A DNA stretch of 64,000 bases from Hydrogenophaga pseudoflava NBRC 102511 (GTDB taxonomy: Bacteria; Pseudomonadota; Gammaproteobacteria; Burkholderiales; Burkholderiaceae_C): assembly GCF_001592285.1 (NCBI RefSeq), contig NZ_BCWQ01000001.1:531553-595552 (forward strand). Direction: 5' to 3'. Positions 28,069-37,790 of this stretch are shown piece after piece (the stretch's first letter is position 1; the number at the start of each line of letters is the position of its first letter). The position numbers were made by a program, and so were the translations under genes. Below the pieces are notes generated by a model. The model ran no database searches. It was not told where the DNA came from and saw only the letters and a list, made by a program, of their open reading frames with translations.

Positions 28069-28712
28069 ACATGACACTTCGAAGCGCCCTCTGGCTCTGC
28101 TGTGCCTCGCTCCTGGTGGCCTGCAGCAGCACGCCCCCGCCGCCCGACTGGCAGATGAACGCCAGGAGCAGCGCCGAGCGCGCGGCGGAGGCCTGGCTCA
28201 GTGGCAACAGCAAGGTGGAAGAGGTGGAGTTCCTGCGCGCGCGCGGCGAGGTGGCGCGCACCGCGCAACCGGCGCTGCTGGCGCGGCTGGAGCTGACGCG
28301 CTGCGCCACCCGCGTGGCGGCGCTGGTGTTCGAGCCCTGCGCGGGTTACGAGGCGCTGGTTGCCGACGCCGCACCCGCCGAGCAGGCCTATGCGCGCTAC
28401 CTGGCCGGCCAGGCGACGGCGGCCGACGCGGCCCTGCTGCCGCCGGCGCACCGAGGCCTGGTGGGCACCGCGCCGGCCAGCCTGGGCGACATTGAGGACC
28501 CGCTGTCGCGCCTGATCGCGGCCGGTGTGCTGCTGCAGCGCGGGGCCGCGTCACCGGCGGTGGTAGCGGACGCGGTGGAAACCGCTTCGCAACGCGGCTG
28601 GCGCCGGCCGGTGCTGGCCTGGCTGGGCGTGCAGCTGCGACAGGCCCAGGCCGCGGGCGCTGCGGACGAGGCGGCGCGCATCCAGCGGCGCATCCAGCTG
28701 CTGGCGCCCTGA
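28065..28712 (+). CDS. Lipoprotein of the MCE cluster, unknown function
   Basis: 215 residues. The signal peptide ends LLVAC, lipidated Cys20. The mature protein is alanine-rich and helical (RSSAERAAEAWLSGNSKVEE, RIQRRIQLLAP) with no recognised domain. It starts inside the MCE gene stop (ATGA), so it is co-translated. MCE operons often end with an auxiliary lipoprotein, but this one lacks an evident ABC_trans_aux fold. A periplasmic or outer-membrane adaptor is a reasonable guess. Confidence 0.7.
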   Translation: MNMTLRSALWLCCASLLVACSSTPPPPDWQMNARSSAERAAEAWLSGNSKVEEVEFLRARGEVARTAQPALLARLELTRCATRVAALVFEPCAGYEALVADAAPAEQAYARYLAGQATAADAALLPPAHRGLVGTAPASLGDIEDPLSRLIAAGVLLQRGAASPAVVADAVETASQRGWRRPVLAWLGVQLRQAQAAGAADEAARIQRRIQLLAP

Positions 28713-28733
28713 ACGCCTGTCAGCGCCGCGGTC

Positions 28734-29882
28734 TCACCACTCCGCGAAGCTGCCGTCCTTGTGGCGCCAGACCGGGTTGCGCCAGCGGTGGCCCTCGGCC
28801 GCGCGTTCGCGCACATAGGCCTCGTTGACCTCGATGCCCAGGCCCGGGCCGGTGGGAATCTTCACCATGCCGTCCTCGTAGGCGAACACCTCGCGGTTGT
28901 TCACGTAGTCCAGCAGGTCGTTGGCCTGGTTGTAGTGAATGCCCAGGCTCTGCTCCTGGATGAAGGCGTTGTAGCAGCCCGCGTCGATCTGCAGGTTGGC
29001 CGCCAGGGCGATGGGGCCGAGCGGGCAGTGCAGTGCCAGCGCGACGTCGTAGGCCTCGGCCATGGCCGCGATCTTGCGCGTTTCGGTGATGCCGCCGGCA
29101 TGTGAAGGGTCGGGCTGGACGATGTCCACATAGCCTTCGGACAGGATGCGCTTGAAGTCCCAGCGCGAGTACAGCCGCTCGCCCAGCGCGATGGGCATGG
29201 TGGCCACATGGGCCAGTTCCTTGAGCGCCTCGTGTTGTTCGCTGAGCACCGGCTCCTCGACGAACATGAGGTTGTAGGGCGCCAGTTCGCGCAGCAGCAC
29301 CTTGGCCATGGGCTTGTGTACCCGGCCGTGGAAGTCCACGCCGATGCCCACGTTCGGCCCCACGGCCTCGCGCACCGCGGCCACGTTGGCCAGGCAGCGC
29401 TCGACCTTGTCGTGGCTGTCGATGAACTGCAGCTCTTCGGTGCCGTTCATCTTGACGGCGGTGAAGCCGCGCGCCACGGCGGCTTGCGCGGCGGCGGCGG
29501 TGTCGGCCGGGCGGTCGCCGCCGATCCAGCTGTAGACGCGGATGCGGTCGCGCACCTGGCCGCCCAGCAGGTCGGAGACGCTGACGCCCAGGGCCTTGCC
29601 CTTGATGTCCCACAGCGCCTGGTCGATGCCGGCCAGCGCGCTCATGTGCACTCCGCCACCGCGGTAGAAGCCGGCGCGGTACATCACGGTCCAGTGGTCT
29701 TCGATCTGGCGCGGGTCCTTGCCGATGAGGTAATCCGAGAGCTCGTCGACCATGGCGGCGACGGTGTGGGCGCGGCCTTCGAGCACCGGCTCGCCCCAGC
29801 CGACGATGCCTTCGTCGGTCTCGATCTTGAGGAAGCACCAGCGCGGCGGAACGATGAAGGTGGTGAGGCGGGTGATTTTCAT
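28734..29882 (-). CDS. dgoD: D-galactonate dehydratase
   Basis: 382 residues from ATG 29882. Enolase-superfamily enzyme with every DgoD hallmark at the E. coli numbering: Asp183-x-His185 in VDFHGR, Glu209 in FVEEP, Glu235 in ALGERL and His285 in ALHCPLG. It dehydrates D-galactonate to 2-keto-3-deoxy-D-galactonate, the third step of the De Ley-Doudoroff pathway. It is the last gene of the leftward 13-gene run. Confidence 0.95.
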   Translation of the reverse strand: MKITRLTTFIVPPRWCFLKIETDEGIVGWGEPVLEGRAHTVAAMVDELSDYLIGKDPRQIEDHWTVMYRAGFYRGGGVHMSALAGIDQALWDIKGKALGVSVSDLLGGQVRDRIRVYSWIGGDRPADTAAAAQAAVARGFTAVKMNGTEELQFIDSHDKVERCLANVAAVREAVGPNVGIGVDFHGRVHKPMAKVLLRELAPYNLMFVEEPVLSEQHEALKELAHVATMPIALGERLYSRWDFKRILSEGYVDIVQPDPSHAGGITETRKIAAMAEAYDVALALHCPLGPIALAANLQIDAGCYNAFIQEQSLGIHYNQANDLLDYVNNREVFAYEDGMVKIPTGPGLGIEVNEAYVRERAAEGHRWRNPVWRHKDGSFAEW

Positions 29883-29895
29883 GAAGGTCGGTGGA

Positions 29896-30540
29896 TCAGA
29901 CGGCGGCGGTGGCCTGCTGCCAGGCGCGGACGAAGGCGGTGGCCCGCTGCGCCACGGTGGCGGCGTCGTCGCCGGCCCGGTACAGCGCGCTGCCCAGGCC
30001 GAACCCGGACGCACCGGCCGCAAGGTAGGGCGCGAGCGCGTCCGGCGTGATGCCGCCGACCGGCACGATGGCCACCGGCGGCGTGAGCACCGCGCGCCAG
30101 GCCTTCAGGCCCATGGGGCCGAGGGTCTCGGCCGGGAACATCTTGAGCACGTCGGCGCCCGCGGCGAGCGCGGCAAAGGCTTCGGTGGGCGTGGCCACGC
30201 CAGGTGCGCAGGCCAGGCCCAGCGACTTGGCGGCTCGGATCACTGCCGGGTCGCTGTGCGGCATGACGACCAGCTGGCCGCCGGCCGCGGCGATCTGCGC
30301 GCAGGCCTCGGGCTGCAGCACGGTGCCGGCGCCCACCAGGGTGTCGTCGGGGAGGGCCTCGCGCAGGATGCGGATGCTCTGCAGCGGATCGGGCGAGTTC
30401 AACGGCACCTCGATCAGGCGGATGCCGGCGCCGTGCAGGGCCAGGCCGATGTCGCGCGCCTCGTCGGGCCGCAGCCCGCGCAGGATGGCGATCAGCCCGT
30501 GGGTGGACAGGGTCTGGCGGAACAGGGACGAGGGGTTCAT
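29896..30540 (-). CDS. dgoA: 2-dehydro-3-deoxy-6-phosphogalactonate aldolase
   Basis: 214 residues. A class I KDPG/KDPGal aldolase fold with Arg21 in LRGLRPDEA, Glu44 in EVPLNSPDP and Schiff-base Lys133 in [10 protein letters not shown]. The wording EVPLNSP rather than EVTLRTP marks the galactonate type. It splits KDPGal into pyruvate and glyceraldehyde-3-phosphate. It overlaps dgoK by 4 bp. Confidence 0.93.
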   Translation of the reverse strand: MNPSSLFRQTLSTHGLIAILRGLRPDEARDIGLALHGAGIRLIEVPLNSPDPLQSIRILREALPDDTLVGAGTVLQPEACAQIAAAGGQLVVMPHSDPAVIRAAKSLGLACAPGVATPTEAFAALAAGADVLKMFPAETLGPMGLKAWRAVLTPPVAIVPVGGITPDALAPYLAAGASGFGLGSALYRAGDDAATVAQRATAFVRAWQQATAAV

Positions 30541-31535
30541 GCGCAACGGCGGACAGGGGACGGGACGGCCAGGCCGGCGGCCTGGGCGATGCGCCACAGG
30601 CCCAGCGGGGTGACGCCGGAACGGATCTCGGGTTCGGCCAGGCCTTGCGCCTCCAGGGCCGTCGCGTAGCGCACGCACAGCATCGGCTCGCCGCACAGCA
30701 CCACCGGGCTGCCGTGCTGCAGCGCGGGCGCCAGCGCCGCCACCTCGTGCCCGATCAGCAGGCCCGAGAGGTAGTCGGGCTGGGCGCTGCCGGTCAGCTG
30801 GCCGGTGAGGCCCAGGGTGCGCACGCTGAACACGGTGGACAGCACGCCCAGCGCGCCCTGCGGCGAGCGCGCCACGCGCAGGCCGCGCGCGAAGGCGGGT
30901 TCGTCGTGCGGCGCGCCCATCACCATGGTGCGGCCCAGGATGGTGTGCTGCGACAGCGCGGCGTACACCTCGCCGGTCATGAAAGTCTCGAAGCGCACGA
31001 CGGCGCCGTCCTCGACCCAGGCCCACTTGGTGTGGGTGCCCGGCAGCCCGATCAGCAGGCGCGGCGGCGTGCGGCCTTCGTCGGCCAGGCTCTGCAGCAC
31101 GCCCGCGATCTGGGTCTCTTCGCCGCGCATCACATTGGGCAGTTCGCCGGCCTGCAGCAGGCCGGGCACCACGTGCAGGGGCTCGCCGCCCGGGCGCGCG
31201 ATGACGGTCATGGCCGTGGCCAGTTCGCTGGCGCGGGCCGGCAGGGGTTGGTAGCGCGCCTCGCGCCAGCCCTGGGCGCTGCCCACCATGCCGCAGGCGA
31301 TCAGCGGGGTGTCCGCATGGGCCGCCAGCCAGTCGCCGCACAACCCCTGCAGCGCCGCCTCGAAGGCCTCCGCGGGCGTGGCGATGCCGGCACCGGCCGG
31401 CAGGTTCATCACACCGTGTTCGCTGCGGCGGGTGGCCAGCACCTGGCCGCCTGGGCCCAGGGCGTAGGCGCGCAGCGAGCTGGTGCCCCAGTCGAGAGCG
31501 AACAGCGCAGGAGGGCTGGCCAGGGCGGCGTGCAT
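30537..31535 (-). CDS. dgoK: 2-dehydro-3-deoxygalactonokinase
   Basis: 332 residues from ATG 31535 (an upstream in-frame start at 31568 lies in the next gene). The opening FALDWGTSSLRAYALG is the phosphate-1 loop of DgoK kinases. GMVGSAQGWREARY, PGLLQAGELPNVMRGEETQI and GLPGTHTKWAWVEDG follow in family order. It phosphorylates 2-keto-3-deoxy-D-galactonate with ATP. One base separates it from the KDA dehydratase gene. Confidence 0.93.
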   Translation of the reverse strand: MHAALASPPALFALDWGTSSLRAYALGPGGQVLATRRSEHGVMNLPAGAGIATPAEAFEAALQGLCGDWLAAHADTPLIACGMVGSAQGWREARYQPLPARASELATAMTVIARPGGEPLHVVPGLLQAGELPNVMRGEETQIAGVLQSLADEGRTPPRLLIGLPGTHTKWAWVEDGAVVRFETFMTGEVYAALSQHTILGRTMVMGAPHDEPAFARGLRVARSPQGALGVLSTVFSVRTLGLTGQLTGSAQPDYLSGLLIGHEVAALAPALQHGSPVVLCGEPMLCVRYATALEAQGLAEPEIRSGVTPLGLWRIAQAAGLAVPSPVRRCA

Positions 31536-31536
31536 C

Positions 31537-32469
31537 TCACCGTCCCCAGCGGAGCACGAGGGGATCAAGGCGGCGCGCGATGTCGATCAGGCCGCGCCGC
31601 ACCTCGGGGTGCATGGGCGGGAAGGGGTGGCGCCCGGCCTCGCAGGCGATCACGCCGCCTTCCTTCATCAGCGCCTTGGCGGTCAGGATGCCGCCCTGGC
31701 GGTTCTCGTGGTTGATCAGCGGCAGCCAGCGCTGGTAGAGCGCGAAGGCCTGGTCCATGTCGCCGCTGCGGTGCGCCTCGATGATGGGGCGGATGCCGTC
31801 GGGAAAGGCGCCGCCGGTCATGGCGCCGGTGGCACCCGCGTCCAGGTCGGCCAGCAGGGTGATGGCTTCCTCGCCGTCCCACGGTCCTTCGATGGCGTCG
31901 CCGCCCAGGCGGATCAGCTCGCGCAGCTTGCTGGCCGCACCCGGCACCTCGATCTTGAAGTAGGCCAGGTGCTCGATCTGTTCCGCCATGCGCGCGAGGA
32001 ACGGGGCGGAGAGCACCGTGCCGCTGGCCGGCGCGTCCTGCACCATGATCGGGATGCCGATGGCGTCGGACACGCGGTCGTAGAACTCGAAGATCTGCGC
32101 CTCGGGCACGCGGAAGGTGGCGCCGTGGTAGGGCGGCATGATCATCACCATGGCCGCGCCCATGTCCTGCGCGCGCTTGCTGCGCGCGGCGCAGACGCTG
32201 GTGCCGTAGTGCGTGGTGGTCACGATCACCGGCACGCGGCCGGCCACGTGTTCCAGACAGGTGCGGGTGAGCACTTCGCGCTCGTCGTCCGAGAGGGAAA
32301 ACTGCTCGGAGAAGTTGGCCAGGATGCACAGGCCGTCGACGCCGGCGTCGATCATGAAATCGAGGCAGCGCTTCTGGCTGGTCAGGTCGAGTTCGCCGGA
32401 TTCGGTGAAGGTGGTGGGCACCACCGGGAAGATGCCGCGGTAGCGCGGCGTGCGGGCGGAAGCGGTCAT
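31537..32469 (-). CDS. DHDPS/NanA-family enzyme, probable L-2-keto-3-deoxyarabonate dehydratase
   Basis: 310 residues. TIM-barrel DapA family: NFSEQFSLSDDEREVL near the N-terminus, YxG in MPPYHG (Tyr114), and Schiff-base Lys172 in AYFKIEVPG. Context decides the function. It directly follows an L-arabonate dehydratase gene, and the same operon has an alpha-ketoglutarate semialdehyde dehydrogenase, so conversion of L-KDA to alpha-ketoglutarate semialdehyde is the best fit. An aldolase acting on a keto-deoxy acid is the alternative. Confidence 0.8.
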   Translation of the reverse strand: MTASARTPRYRGIFPVVPTTFTESGELDLTSQKRCLDFMIDAGVDGLCILANFSEQFSLSDDEREVLTRTCLEHVAGRVPVIVTTTHYGTSVCAARSKRAQDMGAAMVMIMPPYHGATFRVPEAQIFEFYDRVSDAIGIPIMVQDAPASGTVLSAPFLARMAEQIEHLAYFKIEVPGAASKLRELIRLGGDAIEGPWDGEEAITLLADLDAGATGAMTGGAFPDGIRPIIEAHRSGDMDQAFALYQRWLPLINHENRQGGILTAKALMKEGGVIACEAGRHPFPPMHPEVRRGLIDIARRLDPLVLRWGR

Positions 32470-32477
32470 GGTCTCTC

Positions 32478-34211
32478 TCAATGCGAATGGCGGGGCACCG
32501 CGGAGCCGCGGCAGCCGACGAGGAATTCGAAGTCGCAGCCCTGGTCGGCCTGCAGCACGTGGTTGACGTAGAGGCGCTGGTAGCCGCCCTTCATCGCGTG
32601 TTCCGGCGGCGTGACCTGGGCCAGGCGGGTGGCCAGTTCTTCGTCGCTGATGTCCAGGTGCAGGCGGCCGGTGCTGCAGTCGAGCTCGATGAAGTCGCCG
32701 TCGCGCACGGCCGCCAGCGGGCCGCCGGCCGCGGCCTCGGGCGCCACGTGCAGCACCACGGTGCCGTAGGCGGTGCCGCTCATGCGGGCGTCGGAGATGC
32801 GCACCATGTCCTTGATGCCCCGGCGCAGCAGCTTGGGCGGCAGGCCCATGTTGCCCACCTCGGCCATGCCGGGGTAGCCCATGGGGCCGCAGTTCTTGAG
32901 CACCATCACGCAGGTCTCGTCGATGTCCAGGTTTTCGTCGACGATGCGTTCCTTGTAGTGCTCCAGGTTCTCGAACACCACGGCGCGGCCGCGGTGCTGC
33001 AGCAGGTGTGGCGAGGCGGCCGAGGGCTTGAGCACCGCCCCGCGCGGCGCCAGGTTGCCGCGCAGCACGCAGATGCCGCCGTCGGGCACCAGCGGGTTGT
33101 CCAGCGGGCGGATCACCTCGTCGTTGTACTGCGGCGCGTCGGCCACGTTCTCCCACAGGCTCTTGCCGTTGACGGTGAGCGCGTTCGGGTGGGGCAGCAG
33201 GTTGTTCTCGCCCAGGCGCCGCAGCACGGCAGGCAGGCCACCGGCGTAGTAGAACTCCTCCATCAGGAAGCGGCCCGAGGGCTGCAGGTCGACCACGGTG
33301 GGCGTGCCCTTGCCGAGGCGCGTCCAGTCGTCCAGCTCCAGCTCCACGCCGATGCGCCCGGCGATCGCCTTGAGGTGGATCACCGCGTTGGTCGAGCCGC
33401 CGATGGCGGCGTTGGTGCGGATCGCGTTCTCGAAGGCCTCGCGCGTGAGGATCTTGGACAGGCGCAGGTCTTCGTGCGCCATCTGGACGATGCGCCGGCC
33501 CGACATGTGGGCCAGCACGTAGCGGCGCGCGTCCACGGCGGGGATGGCCGCGTTGTGCGGCAGCGAGGTGCCCAGCGCCTCGGCCATGCAGGCCATGGTG
33601 GAGGCCGTGCCCATGGTGTTGCAGGTGCCGGCCGAACGCGACATGCCGCCTTCGGCCGCGAGGAACTGGTGCATGTTGATCTCGCCGGCCTTGAGCGATT
33701 CGTGCAGCTGCCACACGGCCGTGCCCGAGCCGATGTTCTTGCCTTCGAGCTTGCCGTTGAGCATGGGGCCGCCGGTGACCACGATGGCCGGCACGTCGCA
33801 GCTGGCCGCGCCCATCAGCAGCGCGGGCGTGGTCTTGTCGCAGCCCACCAGCAGCACCACCGCGTCGATGGGGTTGCCGCGGATCGCTTCCTCCACGTCC
33901 ATCGACGCCAGGTTGCGCGTGAGCATGGCGGTGGGGCGCAGGTTGGACTCGCCGTTGGAGAACACCGGGAACTCGACCGGGTAGCCGCCGGCTTCCAGCA
34001 CGCCCTTCTTGACGTGTTCGGCCAGCTTGCGGAAGTGCGCGTTGCAGGGCGTCAGCTCGGACCAGGTGTTGCAGATGCCGATGATGGGGCGGCCGTCGAA
34101 CGCGTGGTCGGGGATGCCCTGGTTCTTCATCCAGCTGCGGTACATGAAGCCGTTCTTGTCGGCGCTGCCGAACCATTCGGTGGAGCGCAGCTTGCGTGGT
34201 TTGTCGGACAT
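32478..34211 (-). CDS. L-arabonate dehydratase (IlvD/Edd family)
   Basis: 577 residues. The Fe-S ligands Cys56 (SELTPCN), Cys124 (GCDKTTPA) and Cys197 (GTCNTMG) match the spacing of the sugar-acid dehydratase branch (Rhizobium L-arabinonate dehydratase). Other blocks are SADKNGFMYRSWMKNQG at the start and ISDARMSGTAYGTVVLHVAPE near the end, which carries the conserved base Ser. It makes L-2-keto-3-deoxyarabonate. Some members also accept D-fuconate or D-galactonate. Eight bp upstream of the KDA dehydratase gene. Confidence 0.9.
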   Translation of the reverse strand: MSDKPRKLRSTEWFGSADKNGFMYRSWMKNQGIPDHAFDGRPIIGICNTWSELTPCNAHFRKLAEHVKKGVLEAGGYPVEFPVFSNGESNLRPTAMLTRNLASMDVEEAIRGNPIDAVVLLVGCDKTTPALLMGAASCDVPAIVVTGGPMLNGKLEGKNIGSGTAVWQLHESLKAGEINMHQFLAAEGGMSRSAGTCNTMGTASTMACMAEALGTSLPHNAAIPAVDARRYVLAHMSGRRIVQMAHEDLRLSKILTREAFENAIRTNAAIGGSTNAVIHLKAIAGRIGVELELDDWTRLGKGTPTVVDLQPSGRFLMEEFYYAGGLPAVLRRLGENNLLPHPNALTVNGKSLWENVADAPQYNDEVIRPLDNPLVPDGGICVLRGNLAPRGAVLKPSAASPHLLQHRGRAVVFENLEHYKERIVDENLDIDETCVMVLKNCGPMGYPGMAEVGNMGLPPKLLRRGIKDMVRISDARMSGTAYGTVVLHVAPEAAAGGPLAAVRDGDFIELDCSTGRLHLDISDEELATRLAQVTPPEHAMKGGYQRLYVNHVLQADQGCDFEFLVGCRGSAVPRHSH

Positions 34212-34235
34212 GGTGGTGTGCGGTGGGGTGGGGGT

Positions 34236-35228
34236 TTAGTGGGAGCCTGCGCCGGGGCGGCGCACCATGAGGCGCTGCAGCAGGCAGAACAGGAACAGCA
34301 GCAGGCCGACGACGATGCGCGTCCACCAGGAGCTGAGCGTGCCGTCGAAGGTGATGAGGGTCTGGATCAGGCCCAGGGTGAGCACGCCGAACAGCGTGCC
34401 GAAGACGTAGCCCACGCCGCCGGTCAGCAGCGTGCCGCCGATGACCACGGCGGCGATCGCGTCCAGCTCCATGCCGACGGCGTGCAGGCCGTAGCCCGAC
34501 AGCGTGTAGAAGGTGAAGACCACGCCGCCGAGAGCCGCGCACAGGCCCGAGACCGCGTAGACGCCGACCAGGGTGCGCCGCACCGGCAGGCCCATGAGGA
34601 TGGCCGAGTGTTCGCTGCCGCCGATGGCGTAGACCGTGCGGCCGAAGGTGCTGCTGTGGGCCGCGAACAGGGCCAGCGCCAGGCAGGCAATCGCGATCAG
34701 CGCGCCCAGGCTGATCGAGGCGCCCTCGGCCAGTTCCAGCCGCCAGTAGGCGAGGTTCGAATAGGCCTCGTTGCCGATGCTGATCGAGTCGATGCTGATC
34801 AGGTAGCACAGGCCGCGCGCCAGGAACATGCCCGCCAGCGTGACGATGAAGGGCTGCAGCCGGAAGCGCTCGATCAGGAAGCCCATGAAGGCGCCGAAGG
34901 AGACGCCCATCACCAGCACCACGCCGATGGCCGGCAGCGGCGACCAGCCATGGTGCTCGATCAGGGTGGCGAGCACCATGGTCGAGAGCGCGACCACCGA
35001 ACCCACCGAGAGGTCGATGCCGCCGCTGAGGATGACGAAGGTCATGCCCACGGCCACGATGAGCAGGAAGGCGTTGTCGATCAGCAGGTTCAGGAACACC
35101 TGCGCCGAGAAGAAGCCGGTGTAGCTCAGCGAACCGGCCAGCCCCATCAGCAGGAACAGGCCCACCGTCGCGGCCAGCGGCAGGAAGCGCAGGTCCAGGC
35201 GGTCCAGGGTGCTCGGCGTGGCGCTCAT
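34236..35228 (-). CDS. yjfF: Sugar ABC transporter permease, YjfF type
   Basis: 330 residues from ATG 35228. An RbsC-type permease with about 9 membrane segments and the family signature GMTFVILSGGIDLSVGSVVA. GFLIERFRLQPFIVTLAGMFLARG and GGSEHSAILMGLPV agree with YjfF, one of the two permeases of the galactofuranose-type importer. It starts within the ytfT stop (4-bp overlap). Substrate inferred from context: galactose or arabinose in furanose form. Confidence 0.85.
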   Translation of the reverse strand: MSATPSTLDRLDLRFLPLAATVGLFLLMGLAGSLSYTGFFSAQVFLNLLIDNAFLLIVAVGMTFVILSGGIDLSVGSVVALSTMVLATLIEHHGWSPLPAIGVVLVMGVSFGAFMGFLIERFRLQPFIVTLAGMFLARGLCYLISIDSISIGNEAYSNLAYWRLELAEGASISLGALIAIACLALALFAAHSSTFGRTVYAIGGSEHSAILMGLPVRRTLVGVYAVSGLCAALGGVVFTFYTLSGYGLHAVGMELDAIAAVVIGGTLLTGGVGYVFGTLFGVLTLGLIQTLITFDGTLSSWWTRIVVGLLLFLFCLLQRLMVRRPGAGSH

Positions 35229-36271
35229 GCGGCACCTCCAGGCAGCGAGGGGCGGCGGGCCAGCGCCCACACCTGGGCGCGGAACTCGGGCGACTGCAGC
35301 AGCATCACCACGAACACCACCGCGGCCTTGACCACCAGGTTGATCTCGGGCGGCACGCCCAGCGAGTAGATGGCGTAGGTGAGGGTCTGGATGATGAGGG
35401 CGCCGATCAGCGTGCCCAGCAGGCTGAAGCGGCCACCGGCCAGCGAGGTGCCGCCCAGGGTGACGGCCAAGATGGCGTCCAGCTCCATCAGCTGGCCGGC
35501 GTTGTTGCCGTCGGCGCTCTTGACGTTGGAGCTGATCAGCAGGCCGGCCACGCCGGCGCAGAAGCCGCAGAACACATAGGCCGCCAGGGTCAGCTGCCGC
35601 GCGCGGATGCCGGCCACGCGCGCTGCCGCCGGGTTGACGCCCACCGCCTGCACGAACACGCCCAGCGGCGTCTTGTAGAGCAGCCCGCCCAGCAGGGCCA
35701 GCACCCCGAGCCAGACGTAGAGCGAGAAGGGCAGGCCCAGCAGGTAGCCACCCCCGATGAAGAAGAAAGGCTGGTAGTAGATGGTGATGATCTGGCCGTC
35801 GGTGATGAGCTGGGCGATGCCGCGGCCCGCCACCATCAGGATCAGCGTGGCGATGATGGGCTGCATGCCGATGCCGGCCACCAGCGCGCCGTTCCACAGC
35901 CCGCACAGCATGGCCACGGCCAGCGCGCCGGTGATGGCCACGCCCAGCGGCAGCCGCGTGGTGGCGCCGTCGACCGAGCCGCCGATCATCCAGGCGGCCA
36001 CGGCGGCCGAGATCGCGACCACGGCGCCGACCGAGATGTCGATGCCGCGCATCGCGATCACCAGGGTCATGCCCAGCGAGACCAGGATCAGCGGCGCCGC
36101 GCGGTTGAGGATGTCGATGAGGCTGCCGTAGAGGTGGCCGTCGCGCCACTCGATGTGCAGGAAGCGCTCGTTGGCGACCACGTTGACCAGCAGCAGCAGG
36201 GCCAGCGTGACCAGCGGCCAGGTGAGGCGGTGGCCCAGCAGGGCATTTACACGAGAGGGGGTTTCAGACAT
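35225..36271 (-). CDS. ytfT: Sugar ABC transporter permease, YtfT type
   Basis: 348 residues from ATG 36271 (four codons longer if 36283 is used). An RbsC-family membrane protein with GMTLVIAMRGIDISVGAVVAI and GIGMQPIIATLILMVAGRGIAQLITDGQIITI, a stretch highly typical of YtfT. It pairs with YjfF as a heterodimeric channel. It overlaps ytfR by 8 bp and yjfF by 4 bp. Confidence 0.87.
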   Translation of the reverse strand: MSETPSRVNALLGHRLTWPLVTLALLLLVNVVANERFLHIEWRDGHLYGSLIDILNRAAPLILVSLGMTLVIAMRGIDISVGAVVAISAAVAAWMIGGSVDGATTRLPLGVAITGALAVAMLCGLWNGALVAGIGMQPIIATLILMVAGRGIAQLITDGQIITIYYQPFFFIGGGYLLGLPFSLYVWLGVLALLGGLLYKTPLGVFVQAVGVNPAAARVAGIRARQLTLAAYVFCGFCAGVAGLLISSNVKSADGNNAGQLMELDAILAVTLGGTSLAGGRFSLLGTLIGALIIQTLTYAIYSLGVPPEINLVVKAAVVFVVMLLQSPEFRAQVWALARRPSLPGGAA

Positions 36272-37790
36272 GTTCGTCGGCAATCAGTTCGTACACGGCG
36301 TCTTCGCTGCTGCCCGCAGGCAGCTCGCCGATGGGGCGGCGGTCGCGAAGGACCAGGATGCGCTGCGACACCCGGACCACCTCGCTCATCTCGGACGAGA
36401 TGAAGACCACCGCCATGCCCTGCGCGGCCAGGCGCAGGATCTGGTCCATGATTTCCTGCTTGGCCGCCACGTCGATGCCGCGTGTGGGCTCGTCCAGGAT
36501 CAGCAGGCGCGGCGCGGTGGCCAGCCAGCGGGCGATCACCACCTTCTGCTGGTTGCCGCCCGAGAGCTGGCCCACCGGCGTCTCGGCGCCCGGGGTGCGG
36601 ATGCCCAGCAGCGCGATGTAGCGATCGGCCATCTCGCGCTGCTCGGACAGTGGCAGCGGGCGGCGCAGGCCGCGCATGGCCTGCAGCGCGATGGCGATGT
36701 TCTCGCGCACCGAGAGGTCGGCAAAGATGCCTTCGGTCTTGCGCTCTTCGGGGCACATGGCCAGGCCGCGCGCGATGGCGTCGACCGGGTTGGAAAAGCG
36801 CACCACCTCGCCGTCGATGCGCAGCATCCCGGCGTCGGGGCTGTCCAGGCCGAACAGCAGGCGCGCCAGCTCGGTGCGGCCCGCGCCCAGCAGGCCGGCG
36901 ATGCCCAGCACCTCGCCGGGTCGGATGACCAGGTCGGTCGGCTGGATGCTGCCCGCGCGCGCCAGGCCCTCGGTCTGCAGCAGGGCCGGGGTGTCGCTGG
37001 CCGATGCTTCGCTGGCGGCGGCGGGCGCCGTGGCCGGGCCCATCTCGCGGCCCACCATGGCCTCGATCAGGGCCTGAGCCGGCAGTTCGCGGGTTGTCCA
37101 TTCGCCGATCCAGCGGCCGTTGCGCAGCACGGTGATGCGGTCGGAGATGGCGTAGACCTGGTCCAGGAAGTGGGTGACGAACAGGATGGCCAGGCCTTCC
37201 TCGCGCAGGCGCCGCAGCACCTGGAACAGGCCCTTGACCTCGTCGTCGTCCAGGCTGGAGGTGGGTTCGTCCAGGATCAGCACGCGGGCGTCGATGCCCA
37301 GGGCGCGCGCAATCGCCACCAGCTGCTGGATGGCCACCGGGTAGTCCGAGAGCCGCCGGGTGACGTCGATGTCCAGGCCCACACGCGCCAGCAGGCGGCG
37401 GGCACCTTCGCGCGTGGCGGCCCAGTCGATGCGTCGGCCCTGCCACGCCGGGTGGCGCGGGTAGCGGCCGGCGAAGATGTTCTCGGCCACCGTGAGGTTG
37501 GGGCAGAGGTTGACCTCCTGGTAGACCGTGCTGATGCCCTGCTGCTGCGCGTGCAGCGGCGACGCGGGCCAGCCCGTGTCGTCGCCCAGGCGCATCTGGC
37601 CGGCCACGGGCGTGACCACGCCGGTCAGCACCTTGATCAGGGTCGACTTGCCGGCGCCGTTCTGGCCCATCAGCGCATGGACCTCGCCGGGGAACAGGCG
37701 CAGCTGGGCGTCCTGCAGCACGTGGACGCGCCCGAAGCGCATGCCCACGCCCGAGAGCTGCAGCACAGGAGAAGTGGTGGCGCCGCTCAT
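36264..37790 (-). CDS. ytfR: Sugar ABC transporter ATPase with two nucleotide-binding domains, YtfR type
   Basis: 508 residues from ATG 37790. The first domain has Walker [11 protein letters not shown] and Walker [13 protein letters not shown]. Its signature region is degenerate (DYPVAIQQ). The second domain has degenerate Walker A GLLGAGRTEL, signature LSGGNQQKV and [12 protein letters not shown]. This is the standard RbsA/YtfR layout with one fully active composite site. It powers YtfT/YjfF. It overlaps the upstream GguB-like permease gene by 4 bp. Confidence 0.87.
   Translation of the reverse strand: MSGATTSPVLQLSGVGMRFGRVHVLQDAQLRLFPGEVHALMGQNGAGKSTLIKVLTGVVTPVAGQMRLGDDTGWPASPLHAQQQGISTVYQEVNLCPNLTVAENIFAGRYPRHPAWQGRRIDWAATREGARRLLARVGLDIDVTRRLSDYPVAIQQLVAIARALGIDARVLILDEPTSSLDDDEVKGLFQVLRRLREEGLAILFVTHFLDQVYAISDRITVLRNGRWIGEWTTRELPAQALIEAMVGREMGPATAPAAASEASASDTPALLQTEGLARAGSIQPTDLVIRPGEVLGIAGLLGAGRTELARLLFGLDSPDAGMLRIDGEVVRFSNPVDAIARGLAMCPEERKTEGIFADLSVRENIAIALQAMRGLRRPLPLSEQREMADRYIALLGIRTPGAETPVGQLSGGNQQKVVIARWLATAPRLLILDEPTRGIDVAAKQEIMDQILRLAAQGMAVVFISSEMSEVVRVSQRILVLRDRRPIGELPAGSSEDAVYELIADEHV

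Noticed and set aside
31537..35235. Open frame of 1232 codons on the minus strand
   Set aside because: Only its last ~310 codons (the DHDPS-family gene) are real. The rest is the wrong frame of the arabonate dehydratase and permease genes, as expected in high-GC DNA.
32481..35369. Open frame of 962 codons on the plus strand
   Set aside because: Low-complexity Ala/His/Gln/Val translation antisense to well-supported dehydratase and permease genes.
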